Assembly (NCBI RefSeq): GCF_003576645.1
Contig: NC_044922.1
Coordinates: 21,050,490 to 21,114,489, forward strand
Origin: Ipomoea triloba
Taxonomy: Eukaryota > Streptophyta > Magnoliopsida > Solanales > Convolvulaceae
DNA: 64,000 nt
Reading direction: 5' to 3'
Below, piece after piece: positions 33,265 to 45,524 of this stretch. Made by a program: the position numbers and the translations under genes. How positions within the stretch are numbered: the stretch's first letter is position 1; every line of letters begins with the position of its first letter. The notes under the pieces are model-generated. The model saw nothing but the letters and a program-made list of their open reading frames with translations. It had not been told where the DNA came from and did not search any database.

Positions 33265-36135
33265 TATCAGACGATCAAAATGATTAATAGGATTCATGGC
33301 TCCCAATGCATCTCTAGCTCCAATAAACACTCTACGGATATCCCATCACTTTATCTCTCCCAAACTTACCACCTCCAATTATTTATTCTGGAAAACTCAG
33401 ATTGTTTGTTCGAAAGTTGTATCGAGGGGGTGTGCAACGTTCTTCCCCATATTCTATTTAAAGAAACCCGATCATCAACAGAGGCCCTTTCCCCTCTCAT
33501 AATAAGTCCCTAGGGATTCATAGTGAACTTCGATGAAAGTTTCTCTTGAAGTAATAACGCGTTGATCTAGTCTCCACCGGAGCCATAAAGGACTATCTAA
33601 ATTGATTCGTTTATGTCGATAAGCTCCAATTGCATCATAGGAATTACAAAAAACGGCCTCTCGCAGTCAAAATCTCAGTGGATACATTGATGGCACATTG
33701 CCATGTTCGGCTTTGTTTATTCAGGTTCCGGATGGGTGTTCCGTTGTAGGGGTGAGCATCAGTTGGTTTTAAGTTAATAACGGAAATAATCAAAATTTTA
33801 ACCGAACCTTCATAATCGACTAACCAACCTTCATAACCGATATAACCAAAATCGACAGTTTTTAGTCGATTTCGGTCGGTTAAATATAACTGATTGTTTA
33901 AAATAAAATAGTTAAATTTATTTTATTTATTTGACTAGTGCTAAAAGACTAAATTATTAAAGAAAATAAACAATACCTTAGTATTTATAATCAATTAAAA
34001 TTAATGTCTTCAAGTACAACTGTACAATAGTATATAGTTTAATGAGATACAAATGAACTATATATATACATACATTATATGCTTAACAAATGCCGTACAA
34101 TCCAATAAGTGATTAAAAGTAATGTGATAGACTATGGACTTGCAAAATGTAAATGGGATGGGGTTAGTTTGTTTTGTTTGGACTAATCTTCAGTGTTTCG
34201 GTTGGCTTGTAGTTTTCTCTTGAAAAACCAATAACCGACCAAAAGATTGAAATAACCATTTTTTTTACCTTAATAAGAGAAACCGAACTAAAAACCAAAA
34301 TATTCGGGCAGTTCGATTTTCGATCATCGATTTTTCGATCAGTCCGATATTTTTTGCTCACACCTACTCGTCTCTATCTAATGAGGTTATGTATGTTGCA
34401 GTGGGATATACCATATTCGGCCCGGACCCTGAGGCAAGCTATTGAAGTCTCATTTGGGTCATCCTCTTGGGCACATTATTTGAGTCTCCTTTATCAGCTG
34501 AAGTCTTTGCATTAAGGAGACTCCACGCCGAGTGAGTATCTTGGCAAAGATAAGCTTTTAATTGGACTACTTGCCAAAGCTAGCCGACTAATTAGATTGG
34601 ATGAGCTGAATCTCTATCTATTCAAAGGTCTCCGCCTTGAGTAATGTGCAATGGTCTCATCATTGAGCACAAAAGAACCTGTGCAATCGATCAACTCAAT
34701 GATTATCTCACCACACATCAGTTTATCTATACGGATGTTATTTATTTAGCTGTCCACACAACCCCACCAACAGTCCTTGTTGCACAAAAAGGACCAACTC
34801 GTGACTCTCAACAAGAACGCACTACAAATCAACCTCTTGGAGGTTGTGGAAATAGAGGAGGCTGAGGGCATGGACGTGGTCGAGGCTACGTTCCAAAGTG
34901 TCAAATATGTAACAGCTTTGGTCATACTATCCTACAATGTTACTGGAGATACTTAGGAGCCCTTGTTCCTTAGGAAAATATGACTTATACTGATGATCTA
35001 GCTACCACCATATTTTCTCCGAATTGGCTCCCTGACAGTAGTGCTTCACATCATGCCATTCCAGATTCATCTTCATTACAACAAGTTAAAAAGTACACGG
35101 GCAATGACACTCTCCGATTGGGTAACAGTAAAAGTTTGAATATTTCTGGTATTGAAAACACTTCGATATCTTCTTCCTAATGTTCCCTTCGATTACAAAA
35201 TGTTCTACATGTTCCAAATCTAACCAACCATCTTTTGTTTGTCAAACGATAATGTTTTCTTTGAATTTCATCCATCATTTTTTTGTTGTAAAAAACCTCA
35301 CCAATAAAAGTTTTACTTAAAGGAGAAAACCTAGGGGGGATTGTACACACTTCTAGTACAAAATCCCGTGTACTATCCCCCATGGCATTTGTCACATCAA
35401 AAGCATCATCAAACCAACTACAGTAAGATTTCTCTTATTTCTTGCTATTACAAAAGATTGGTCTATCCGACAGCTTGATGTTCACAATGCTTTGTTCTCA
35501 ATGGTTGCCTAAGTGAGAATGTTTACATGAAACAACCCCTATAGTATATTGACAACAATTTCCTACTCATCTTCAAACTACAAAAGTTTCTATATAGTTT
35601 GAAGCAAGCACCATGTGCATAGTTCAAACGTCTTGAAGATTGTCTACTCTCGATTGATTTCAAAGCATAAAAATTGGTGTATCATTGTTTATCTATTATA
35701 CTACTAATGCTCAAATTTATGTACTTGTCTATATTGATGATACACTAATAATGAGCAGCAACAAAAGTCTCTTGGCTTCCCTAACAAGCAGACTAGCTGA
35801 AATTTTCATGATCCGAAACATGGGACCTCCAAGTTTCTTCCTAGGAATCGAGACAATTCACGACAAGGATTCGAAACATGGGACCACCAAAACTTTTGTA
35901 TGACAATCTTAGTGTTACCTATTTGTGTGTAAATCCTGTGTTTCATGCAAGAACAACACATGTTGAAATTGACTTCCATTTTATTCATGACAAAGTAGCA
36001 TCATAAGAAATACAAGTAAACTTCATATCCACAAAAGACCAGCTAGCAGACATCTTCACCCAGCCACTAACCATATCAAAGTTTAGTGATCTCAAGAACA
36101 AGCTCAATGTTCTCACTAGAGAACCTCAAGCTTGA
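33265..36135 (+). pseudogene. Broken Copia polyprotein (gag, zinc knuckle, protease, RT and RNase H pieces)
   Basis: In order: gag start HFISPKLTTSNYLFWKTQIV (about 33350); gag resumes after the MITE with SSLSNEVMYVAVG (34373) and ASRLIRLDELNLYLFKGLRL; zinc knuckle CQICNSFGHTILQC (about 34900, intact CCHC spacing); protease NWLPDSSASHHAIPD (35021), where the usual DSG triad reads DSS; reverse transcriptase piece LVYIDDTLIMSS, then RNMGPPSFFLGIE (35700-35850), with the catalytic pair DD kept; and a C-terminal piece with many stops. Integrase is absent. It cannot yield a polyprotein. Confidence 0.8.
33747..34366. mobile_element. MITE inserted in Copia gag
   Basis: Ends TAGGGGTGAGCA and TGCTCACACCTA, with CGGTTAAATATAAC and AACCGACC words inside in both orientations. 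Related to the elements at 7517 and 29725. It separates gag coding upstream from SSLSNEVMYVAVG downstream. Confidence 0.7.
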
Positions 36136-36340
36136 GGGGAGCATTACGACTATGTATTCTAGTCACACTAGAATATCTTCTTGCTCTTTTTGCATTATTA
36201 TGAATATCCCTTTTATCATTCCTCATCTGACTAGGACTATTTGTATCCCAATAAATAGTCCATTCATGTACTTTGCATAGTCAAGCGCTCAAGCTATTCA
36301 ATATCAATATTCTTCCCAAAATTATTATTCTCACAAGCTA

Positions 36341-37103
36341 GAGGTATTAATGTCCACCTTTGGCAAAGTTTTAATTTTTTTAATAATTTATATTACAATG
36401 AGATTAGTTATAAAAATTTTGAGTGCTGAAATTTTTTACAATTTTTTAATAAAAATAGAAAATTGAAGTATAAACAAAAACATTTACTTGTAAATTTTTT
36501 AATCTTTCAAAATGAAAATCTAATTTTTCATTGATTTTATTTTTCAACTTAACATAGTAATTTGAAGAACATTATTTTTTCTTGTTTTCCAAATTTTCCG
36601 AATAAAAAAATTATACATTCTTTTATACTTAATTATCTTTATCATTATATATGAACTACTTTAGCTATTTATTATCCATTTTTACCACTGGCCTACACAC
36701 CACCCCTAGTATTTATTTATCTATCTACTCTTACCATCCCTCATATATCATTTCATCACACTTATGTAATTATTAGTCGTTTTTACACGCAATGTACAAA
36801 AATTTAAGCTCAATATTAAATCATAATTTAAATGTATTGAATAAAAAATATTTATCAATAAAATAATCTTAAAATGTTATTTTTAACTCGTACTAAAAAT
36901 TGTTATTTTTAACTCAACATAGTTATACTTGTAAAAGTTCAATATTTTAGAAAAAGAGATAATATTTGATGAATTTAAAATAAATTATTACCATCTTATT
37001 TATGTTTATAATGGAAAAAAGGAAGTAATTTACATATGTTAGGCAATAATTTTAGAATAAAATTAAATAAATTAATAAATATGATATGATTAAATAGATT
37101 GTT
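36341..37103. other. AT-rich spacer between two Copia elements
   Basis: Nothing recognised. Confidence 0.5.
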
Positions 37104-37108
37104 ATAAT

Positions 37109-40100
37109 TGTTACGACTCCTATTATATTATAGTTCTGTTACTACTATAAATCTATAGCTTGTATATAGTTTCCCTTTGTACTCTTGTATGATCGAGAAA
37201 TTCAGATATACAAACTCTAATCTGGTATCATCACCAGTTTCTTCTTCCATAGCCAATGATGGTTCTGTTGGGGTATCTTCCGAGTGGACTGTCTCTGATG
37301 TGGCCGCCCCTTCGTTGCCGAATTCGCTGTCCTCGGCTCATCATTTTGTGAGTATCAAGCTCGACAGTTGCAATTTTCTATTTTGGAGGGCGCAACTTGT
37401 CCAGTTTCTTCATGGTCAGAATTTGATGGGGTACGTCGATGGTTATATTCCTAGCCCGCCTGCCACGCTGCCTCTTCCGGCCGGTGAAGCTGCCTTCGCC
37501 ACCTCCGCTGTCTCTATTAATCCGGCATGCAGTTCTTAGTTTCAGTAGGATCAAACGATCATGTCCATGATTATATCCTCTTTGTCTGAGGAGGTTATAC
37601 CCTGGTGCTTGGTAAACAAACATCAATGGCGGCTTAGAGAGCGACTGAGTTACAAACATCATGTCCATGGCCTCTACGTCGCGTGCCCGTGCGGTTCATC
37701 TCCTTGGTCAGTTACAAACGCTACAGCAGGGTGAGGCGTCAATTGATGATTACCTTGGTTGTGTGAAGGTCCTATTGGAGGATTTAGTGCTTGCTGATCG
37801 ACCGGTTACCAACGATGAGATGAATATCTACATGTTCCGCGTCCTACATCCAGAGTTTCGGTCGTTTACTGCTTCCCTGTCCTCGCGTGTTACAGCGGTG
37901 TCACTGGTGGAGGAGATGACGGACTTGCTGGGAGCCCAAGAGTTTACTCATGCTGACGAGTTCTCGCCGGCGGCTGGGAGTCTAGCACCGATGGTTAATG
38001 TCGTTGCTTGAAGAGGTGCTGGGCGTTCTGGTCGTCGTAGTGGGCAGCAGTGGCATGGCGAATTTAAGCGTGCTGGTTCTGGTTCCTCGTAGACGTATGG
38101 GCAGAACTGGCGTGGTGGCTTTGGTTCATCGCAGTAGTTTTAGCAGTTGCGGGGTCGTGGGTGGCGCGATGGTCGCAGCAGCTCCCATTCTAGTTTGCAA
38201 GGGCACACCGCAGTGACATGTTATCGCCGCTACACTGATAGTTCGCAGGCTCACATGGTGTTTTAGGGTGCTCCTGATTCGAGGGTGTCATTGACCTCTC
38301 AAACTTGGTTCCCTGGCACGGGGCCACGGATCATGCCACTCCGGATGATCGTGCTTTTACTGCGTCTGATGATTACACTGGTGCTAAAACCTTGCGGGTT
38401 GGTAATGGTAAGGCCTTTCCTATCTCTAGTGTTAGCTATACATCATTTTCTACCCCCTCCCGTTCTTTTCATATGTCTTGTGTTTTGCATGTTCTTGTGT
38501 TGTTTGCTTCGTTGCTTTATGTTCAGAAATTTGCGTCTGAGAATAATTTGTTTTTTGAGTTTTATCCTTCGTATTTTGTTGTGAAGGATATCCGCACCAA
38601 AACGGCGTTTCTACGGGGTAGAAGTTTAGGTGGCTTATATTCTTTGTCGGTGTTTCCTTCGTCTTTTACTTCGTCTGCTTTTCTCTCTGCTCGTGCGTCA
38701 TCGTCCGTGTGGCATGGGCGTCTAGTTCATCCGCATCGTCGTGTTCAAGGTTATATTTTGAAGTCCTATTTTCTTAGTTCGTCGGGTCGTTTAGATTCAG
38801 TTTGTAGTGCGTGTCAAATGGGGAAATCCGTGCGTTTTCCTCTTTCTCGCGTATAGTCTTCTAGTTTGCATGTTCTAGATTTGGTATATGCCGAAATTTA
38901 GGGCCCTGGCCCCGTTTTATCTGTTAATGGTTATCGATATTTTGTTATTTTCGTTGATGACTACACCCGTTATACTTGGTTTTTTCCTATGCGTTTAAAA
39001 TCAGACCTGTATGTCATTTTTGCTTAGATTCATGCGTTAGTTGAGCGTTCTTTTGGTTGTTACATTAAGTCTATTCAATATGATCTTGGTGCTGAATATA
39101 AGAAGTTACACTTTGAGTTTCTTAGACTTGACATTCTTCATAGGCAGTCGTGTGCTTACACTCACAAGTAGAATGGTCGCGTTGAGCGTAAACACCGTCA
39201 TATTGTTGAGACATGTCTTACTTTACTAGCACATGCCTTTATTCCGTCTCAGTTTTGGGTCTATGCCTTTGAGTTCGCAGTGGATCTGACTGATAGGATG
39301 CCTACGCCTATCTTAGCGAATAAGAGTCTGCACTTTGTCTTGCATCGGTCTCCTCCTTCTTATTTGTTCCTACGTGTCTTTGGTTGTTTATGATTTCCTC
39401 ATCTTCGTCCTTATAATCGGCATAAGATGAGTTTTCGTTCTGCTCTATGTGTGTTTCTTGGCTATCCTGACTCTTTTTGTGGGTACCGATGTATGGATTT
39501 GAACACTAACAAGGTTTCATTTGTAGGTATGTTCGTTTTGACGAACATGTTTTCCCTTTTGCTGCTAAACCTGTTGTGTAGCATGTTGTTAATACTCAGT
39601 CGCAACCCTGGGGTGTTGCAAGTGTGCAGTTTCTTGTTCCTGGTGCAATAGTGGTTCATTCTCGTGTGGGTCAGCCTGTGGTGGCCTCTTAGGTTCGTCG
39701 GTCTACTATTTCTCGTCCTGCACCGCGGGAGCATGGTCCTATGACGCGTAGCAGGGCTAGGACTGAGGGGGCTGTGTTAGTTGCCTTGTCAGCTGAGGTG
39801 TGTCCTGCGGAGCCTACCTGTTATTCTCAGGCTGTTCATTTTCCAAAATGGAGAGAGGCTATGGATGCCGAGTTTAATGCTCTGTTGTAGAATCAAACGT
39901 GGCGGCTAGTGCCGTTTCATGCAGGTATGAATGTTGTAGGTTGTAAGTGGGTCTTTTGCACCAAGCGAGAGTCGGATGGTCCGATTGAGCGTCACAAAGC
40001 AAGGCTTGTGGCTAAGGGGTTTAACTAGGTAGCTGGGCAGGATTTCTTTGATACGTTCAGTCCTGTGGTTAAGTCCATTACGATTCGCCTATTGTTGTCT

Positions 40101-41450
40101 CTCGCTTTGACTTCTGCTTGGGCTGTGAGGCAGCCTTGATGTGCACAATGCGTTTTTGAATCGGTATACATGAGTCAGCCCCCTGGGTATGCTGGGCTGA
40201 CTCGAATTATCCTGATCATGTTTGTTTATTGTAGCGGTCCCTGTATGGTCTCAAGCAGGCCCCGCATGCTTGGTTTACGCGTCTACATGTTTTTTTGTTG
40301 TTTGTTGGGTTTCAGGCTTCTAAAACGGATGTCTCTCTATTTATTTTTACCCAGGGGGAGTTGCGTGTTTATTTGTTGGTTTATGTGGATGATATTTTGG
40401 TCATAGGGAGTGATCCTTCTTTGGTGTCTATGCTTATATCTAAGTTGTCCGTGGCTTTTAAGATTCGTGATCTTGGTAGTCCCTCCTTCTTTCTTGGTAT
40501 TGAAACTGTGGCTACTTGGGAAGACATGCTGCTCTCGGAAGCGACATATGTTTGACATTCTGAAGCGGGCAGGGATGTCTGATTGTAAGCCTTTGGCTAC
40601 TCCTATTCCTGTGTCGCGCGTTTCCGCTGACTCCTCTGAGCCTTATGTAGATCCTACTAGGTACAGGAGCTTGGTTGGTGCATTGCAGTATCTCACTGTG
40701 ACTTGCCCTGATTTGTATTTTGCAGTTAATTTGTTATGCCAGCAGATGCATGTTCTCATTGTGGACCATTGGGCGTAGCTTAAGAGGGTTCTCCAGTATG
40801 TCAAGGGAACCACGCACCTTGGTCTAATGCTTCGTAAGTCTTCTCATTCGGTCATTAATGTTACTCTAATTCAGACTAGGCTGGCTGTCCTGTAGATAGG
40901 AAGTCTACGAGTGGCTTCGCTGTGTTCTTGGGTTCTAATCTTGTGTCGTGGGTGTGTAAGAAGCAGCGTATAGTGGCCCGGTCCTCTACTGAAGCTAAGT
41001 ATAAGGCTATTGCGAATGTGTGTGTTGAGGTCACTTGGGTTGTGTCATTACTTCGTGAGTTATGTGTGCCTTTGGTTTCTCCTCCGAAGTTGTGGTGTGA
41101 TAATCTCGGAGCCACGTACATGTGTGCCAATCCTATATTTCATGCTCGTACGAAGCACATAGAGATCGATTATCACTTTGTTCGTGATAAGGTGGGTGCA
41201 GGAGAGCTTCAGGTTAACTTCATTTCAACTAAAGATTAGTTGGCGGGCATCTTCACCAAGCCTTTGGCGGCTTCTCGCTTTGCTTTTTTGCGTGACAAGC
41301 TTCAGGTCGCTGCGCCTACCTGAGCTTGAAGGGGAGTGTTGGGACTCATATTATACTATTGTTCTATTACTACTATAACTCTATAGCTTGTATATAGTTT
41401 CCCTTTGTACTCTTGTATAATTGAGACATTCAGATATACAAACTCTAATC
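37109..41450 (+). mobile_element. Full-length Ty1/Copia element with 114-bp LTRs, duplication ATAAT
   Basis: LTRs 37109-37222 and 41337-41450 are each exactly 114 bp, start TGTT and end CTCTAATC, and differ at about ten positions. The target duplication ATAAT lies at 37104-37108 and 41451-41455. The primer-binding site TGGTATCA follows the left LTR, and a polypurine tract GAAGGGGAG (41328-41336) precedes the right LTR. The total of 4,342 bp is normal for Copia. The internal coding runs the whole length but is crossed by many stops. The LTR divergence of roughly 9% points to an old insertion. Confidence 0.92.
37190..41321 (+). pseudogene. Copia gag-pol polyprotein, stop-ridden but complete in order
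   Basis: Domains in order: gag (LDSCNFLFWRAQLVQFLHGQ at 37360; ASIDDYLGCVKVLLEDLVLA at 37740), damaged zinc knuckle (GHTAVTCYRRY at 38199), pre-integrase (VWHGRLVHPHRRVQGYIL at 38708), integrase (YRYFVIFVDDYTRYTWFFPM at 38932; NGRVERKHRHIVET at 39172), reverse transcriptase (WVFCTKRESDG, then RHKARLVAKG at 39950; YVDDILVIGSDPS at 40382), RNase H ([18 protein letters not shown] at 40985; [17 protein letters not shown] at 41146). Most in-frame stops are TAG where the family has Gln (38090, 38264, 39025, 39169, 39888, 40026, 40776, 41237). A few frameshifts exist, for example around the reverse transcriptase start. Confidence 0.9.
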
Positions 41451-41719
41451 ATAATATTACATTTAATAAATGCTCCTTAAATAGTTTTAACATAATACTA
41501 ACAATGTTATAACGAAATTGAGGTATAATTTTGTCATAATAAAATGTGATGTACAATATTTTAAACTTAATGTACAAACATAATAGTTTAGCCTTAAAAA
41601 GGCGAACTAAACCACAAGGTACTTAGCCAACATTGTACGCCAACATCCTTGATTAGGGTGAAACTCTAACCTGTGACGACCTTCCACCTATAGTGATGCA
41701 TCAAACCACAAGGTATTTA

Positions 41720-42169
41720 GGGTGTGTTTGGTTCGCACATGGGAATCATAATCAGAATGGGTATCAAATACTTGGTAATGGTAATGAGTTTTGGTGAAAG
41801 TATTTTGCATGTTTGTTAGTATGGTGGAATGAGAATGATTATCAATATTGCTATTTGGTTATGTATAATCCTATAATGGGAATAAAGATTTTTAAAATAC
41901 AAGAACAAAAAATCAAGACAATTGGTTCTAATATAAAGACATCCAAAGCACTAATATGAACAAAAAAATAAAAATAAAAATCTAAATAGTTGGGAAAGCG
42001 GCTGAGGAGGAATAATGGAATGAAACACTTATTTTATTAGGGAATGAGTTTTTCAATTAAGGGGTTAATCAAAACTCATAATAATGTTCTAAAACCTGTC
42101 AACCAAATAATAACAATAATGACTTCGATACCCTTTCCTAATAGCTAAACCTATCAACCAAACACACCC
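41720..42169. mobile_element. PIF/Harbinger-type MITE, duplication TTA
   Basis: Inverted ends GGGTGTGTTTGGTT and AACCAAACACACCC, flanked by TTA on both sides (41717-41719, 42170-42172). Internal complementary stretches include ATCATAATCAGAATGGGTAT. 450 bp, non-coding. Confidence 0.8.
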
Positions 42170-42172
42170 TTA

Positions 42173-43122
42173 ATCCATTGCCTATCTTTTCTATTATCCA
42201 AACAATATATTTACTTTGCACTTATGGATAATCATTATTCATATTATTTGAATTAAAACTAGAAATGGTATATTGATTTTCAGTTTTAATAAAGCTAATA
42301 GGTTATTGATTTAGATATATTTTTAAGTTATGTTTTATTCATATATAAATTCGACTATGATATCAAATATTAAACTTTCACATATACTAGACATGCAACA
42401 CTATATATATCAAATGAAAAATTGACATTCGTAAACATGTTTTCTAATTTGAAAATAGAAAACGGGCAATGGAAGACTGAAACTTTGAGATAGATAAATG
42501 CACCATTTATATCTAAATATTGTAAATGAAATTTAAATATGAAATAAGTATTGAACTTCATATAATTTACCCTTAATCTATTTTTTTAGATTTCCACACG
42601 TTCTACAAACAAGTCAAAATTGAATCCATTTGCATTCATTTGTAATGTAAAGTAAGTGTGCCCGTGGGGCTAGCCCAAGTGGTCTATCAGCTGATTTAAA
42701 CTCTGTATTTCTATCGTAGGATAGGGTTAACTCTCATCAACAACATTTTGGAGCAAGAGCTCCTAGACTAGAGTTTGGGTCCTTGGGCTCTCCAAGTTGA
42801 CAGAAGTGTGGAGCATTTGTTATGTTATGGATCCGGGTCCACCTTATAAGATAGATTCAAGTCCATATTCACAATTTTAAAACTCTATGTTCACAGTTTT
42901 TGAATTCCATGTTCACAATTTTTGAACTTTATATTCACAATTATAAAACTTTATGTTCACAATTTCATAACTTTATATTCAATAGTATAACACAATTTTT
43001 GAATCTATATAACAAAATTGTGAATATTGTGTAATGTAATTTTGTATATTAAGATTTAAAATTGTGAAAATAGAGTTCTAAAATTGTAAACGTAAAATTT
43101 TAAATTGTGAACATGCAATCAT
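42173..43122. other. Spacer with TTCACAATTTT repeats
   Basis: From about 42865 to 43110 the phrase ATGTTCACAATTTTNGAAC recurs six or more times, later in reverse complement (AAAATTGTGAAC). The stretch near 42670-42790 is faintly SINE-like but unsupported. No gene. Confidence 0.5.
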
Positions 43123-43330
43123 TATTGCATGGACCATGGTCCACACAATAATGTACCATGAATATAAGGTACATTATTTTTGTACTGAAGGTACATTATT
43201 TTAGGGTACATTATTTTTGTACTGAAAGTACATTATTTTATAGCACTATAGAAAAATGTACCTTCAGTACAAAAATAATGTACTTTCAGTATAAAAATAA
43301 TGTACTTTATGGTCCACACAATAATTTGCC
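43123..43330. mobile_element. CCATGG-palindrome MITE, third copy
   Basis: Starts ATTATTGCATGGACCATGG and ends GGTCCACACAATAAT. The interior is GTACATTATTTTTGTACTGA units in both orientations. The best preserved of the four. Confidence 0.75.
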
Positions 43331-43649
43331 GTGAACAAGGACCTGGGCCCATCTTGCAAGGTAAACCCGGTCCATAACATAATTTGCCAGTGTCGAGACG
43401 GATTCTGCAGAAAGAGAGAAAAAAAAAAAAAAAGAAACCATTTTAAAATATTAGGGCTTAAAAGATCAGCCCAAATTGCCGATGTAATTTATGCTGTATG
43501 GTCTTCTATCCGCCTTATCTATAATGTAAGGAAACAAGACCCATTACAATTTGGACCATTATCGTGTATTCGTATATATCCATTAAATTTTTTTAAAATG
43601 AAAACTTAGAGAGTGTATTCAATTATGACTTTCATAAATTTTTAAAATT
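43331..43649. other. Spacer, no convincing gene
   Basis: A 92-residue frame (43331-43609) begins next to the MITE and crosses an A15 run. No domain is recognised and it is not called as a gene. Confidence 0.4.
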
Positions 43650-44451
43650 GACTAAAGTGTCATCCCGCACCATGAACCATTCACGATTATTCACCCCATC
43701 ATTGTCTTTAATAAGTGATTATTTGAGCCATGAACTAGCTTTTTTTTGCGCCTAGCATTTTTTGTAAGTTTCCGGTAAAGTGTATGACATGTCACCGGTT
43801 TAAAAGCTGATGTGGACTTATTTATTAATGATGTGGCTTATTTACCTCTAATTACCATTAATTTTTTTTTTTTTGAAAAAAAAATCTAATTACCATTAAT
43901 TAAACCTTAATAACCTTAATCATCCTTAATTACCTTAATCATCTTCCACCTTCACCGGTTCTACTGCCACCATTAACCTGTCGGAGAGAAATGAGAATGA
44001 AAGTATGTGTGAACCCTAGGTCACTGGCCCTCAGCCTTGGATAGGAGCAGATTGCAAGAAAGCATCTAAATTCAATACAGTGGCTATGTAAAATATATAT
44101 ATATATATTAACTATATGACTAAGGGAGAAAGCAGTAAATGAGTTGTATTAAGTTTTAATAATCCTATAAAAATAATAGCACTAGTATTCGTGGTTTGAG
44201 TTGCATGCACGAGATCGTCTCTATTGGGGTCATTGTTATAATTCTAGTTAGCATATGGACAAGGTGTTAGAAGAAGAAGAAGAAAAAAAATGTCAATGTC
44301 ATCATTTATTACCAGTAACCTGTAGATAACTTGTAAAAAATTTTAGGTGAAAGAATTTTTATGGTTTGTGGATCGAAAAGTCACTTATGAAAGAACAGGG
44401 TGCGGCATGAAGAATCCGTTATAGTTCATAGTGCGGGATGACACTTTAGCC
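43650..44451. mobile_element. MULE-type MITE, 9-bp duplication TTTAAAATT
   Basis: Inverted ends (CTAAAGTGTCATCCCGCACC and complement GCGGGATGACACTTTAG) are flanked by perfect TTTAAAATT at 43641-43649 and 44452-44460. The interior is non-coding with a short (TA)n. 802 bp. Confidence 0.8.
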
Positions 44452-44460
44452 TTTAAAATT

Positions 44461-45000
44461 TTTTATCAACTTTAAAAGTTTTGTGGTATTCAATATAGAC
44501 TTTTAAAGAATCTTTAAAAATATACATGTATTAGATCCAAACTTTTCAAAACTCAAGTATACTAGTATTGGATTCAGACTTTTAGAGTCTTTAAAAATCT
44601 ACTGGTATTCAAAATGTTATTAACTTTCATAGACTCTATCAGAATAGGATTTGTGCAGAATTTTTCTTCATTAATATAAATAGATGAAATCCAACCCTTC
44701 AACCCCAAACTTTTCTACATTCTCTATAGACTTTTTTTCCTCTATCTAAACCAAACAAACTTTTCATCAATTTTACGGTACGTTTCAAACATTTCATAAA
44801 TACTCATATACTTTGCTACGAAAAATTATTATTTGATGATATTAAGAGAAAAACCTTTTTGCTGCCTTCTTGCTGCGATCGCAGCAAGATTAAAGAAAAT
44901 AATAATAAAATTGCTACAATCGCAGCAAAAATCAATCGCCAATGACGCAAGATAAAAAGCACCACTAAAGATAACCAAATCACACGAATTAATACACTTA
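44461..45000. other. Spacer, nothing recognised
   Basis: Includes a small palindrome TTGCTGCGATCGCAGCAA (44869-44886) echoed at 44912-44930. No gene. Confidence 0.4.
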
Positions 45001-45524
45001 GGGTGTGTTTGTTAACCCGTAAAATGGCTTCCGGAAAATGTTTTTCGAGTGTTCGGTGTTTGGTAACGTCCGGAAAATGTGGTCAACGGAAAATATTTTC
45101 CGTTGACCAAGAAAAATCAGTTCATTTTTTCGGAAAATGACTTACAGAATTTTTTTTCCGTAAGTCATTTTCCGGAATCGCTAGAATAGCCGTTTCGCAT
45201 GTTTTCAACCAAAACCAAGCCATATCACCCATGACCATGGACCAAGGAGGTGGGGAAACTGCTAGAAACCTTTGCTACGTTTTTTTTAAATTTTTTATTT
45301 TTTAATTTTTTTTATAAATTTTATTTTTTAATAAATACCATTATTTTAATATTATTATAATTTTTTATATTTTAAATAAAAAAATTCCAGAAAATGAACC
45401 AAACACACAAAGACAGTTTTCCATAATACATCTAAACACTGGAAATGAAACTGTTTTCCGGAAAATGACTATTTTTCCAGAAAATATTTTTCAGAAGTCA
45501 TTTTCCTACTTTCCAAACGGACCC
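45001..45524. mobile_element. PIF/Harbinger-type MITE, duplication TTA
   Basis: Ends GGGTGTGTTTGTTAACC and CCAAACGGACCC, flanked by TTA (44998-45000, 45525-45527). Inside, TTCCGGAAAATG and complements recur in both arms around an AT-rich centre. Confidence 0.75.

Larger units (their letters stand above)
33074..36335 (+). mobile_element. Degenerate Ty1/Copia element with both LTRs, duplication AGCTA
   Basis: Left LTR 33074-33261 and right LTR about 36140-36335 share most of their length (GTATTCTAGTCNCACTAGA, TTCATGTACTTTGCATAGTC, CAATATCAATATTCTTCCC). The flanks AGCTA at 33069-33073 and 36336-36340 are identical. A primer-binding site TGGTATCAGA follows the left LTR at 33262, and a polypurine tract (TTGAGGGGAG) precedes the right one. 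The interior is about 2.9 kb including a 620-bp MITE, so much of integrase and reverse transcriptase is deleted. Confidence 0.85.

Noticed and set aside
42660..42800. Possible SINE (AGCCCAAGTGGTCTATC ... AGGGTTAACTC)
   Set aside because: Box-like words are weak and no flanking direct repeat was found.
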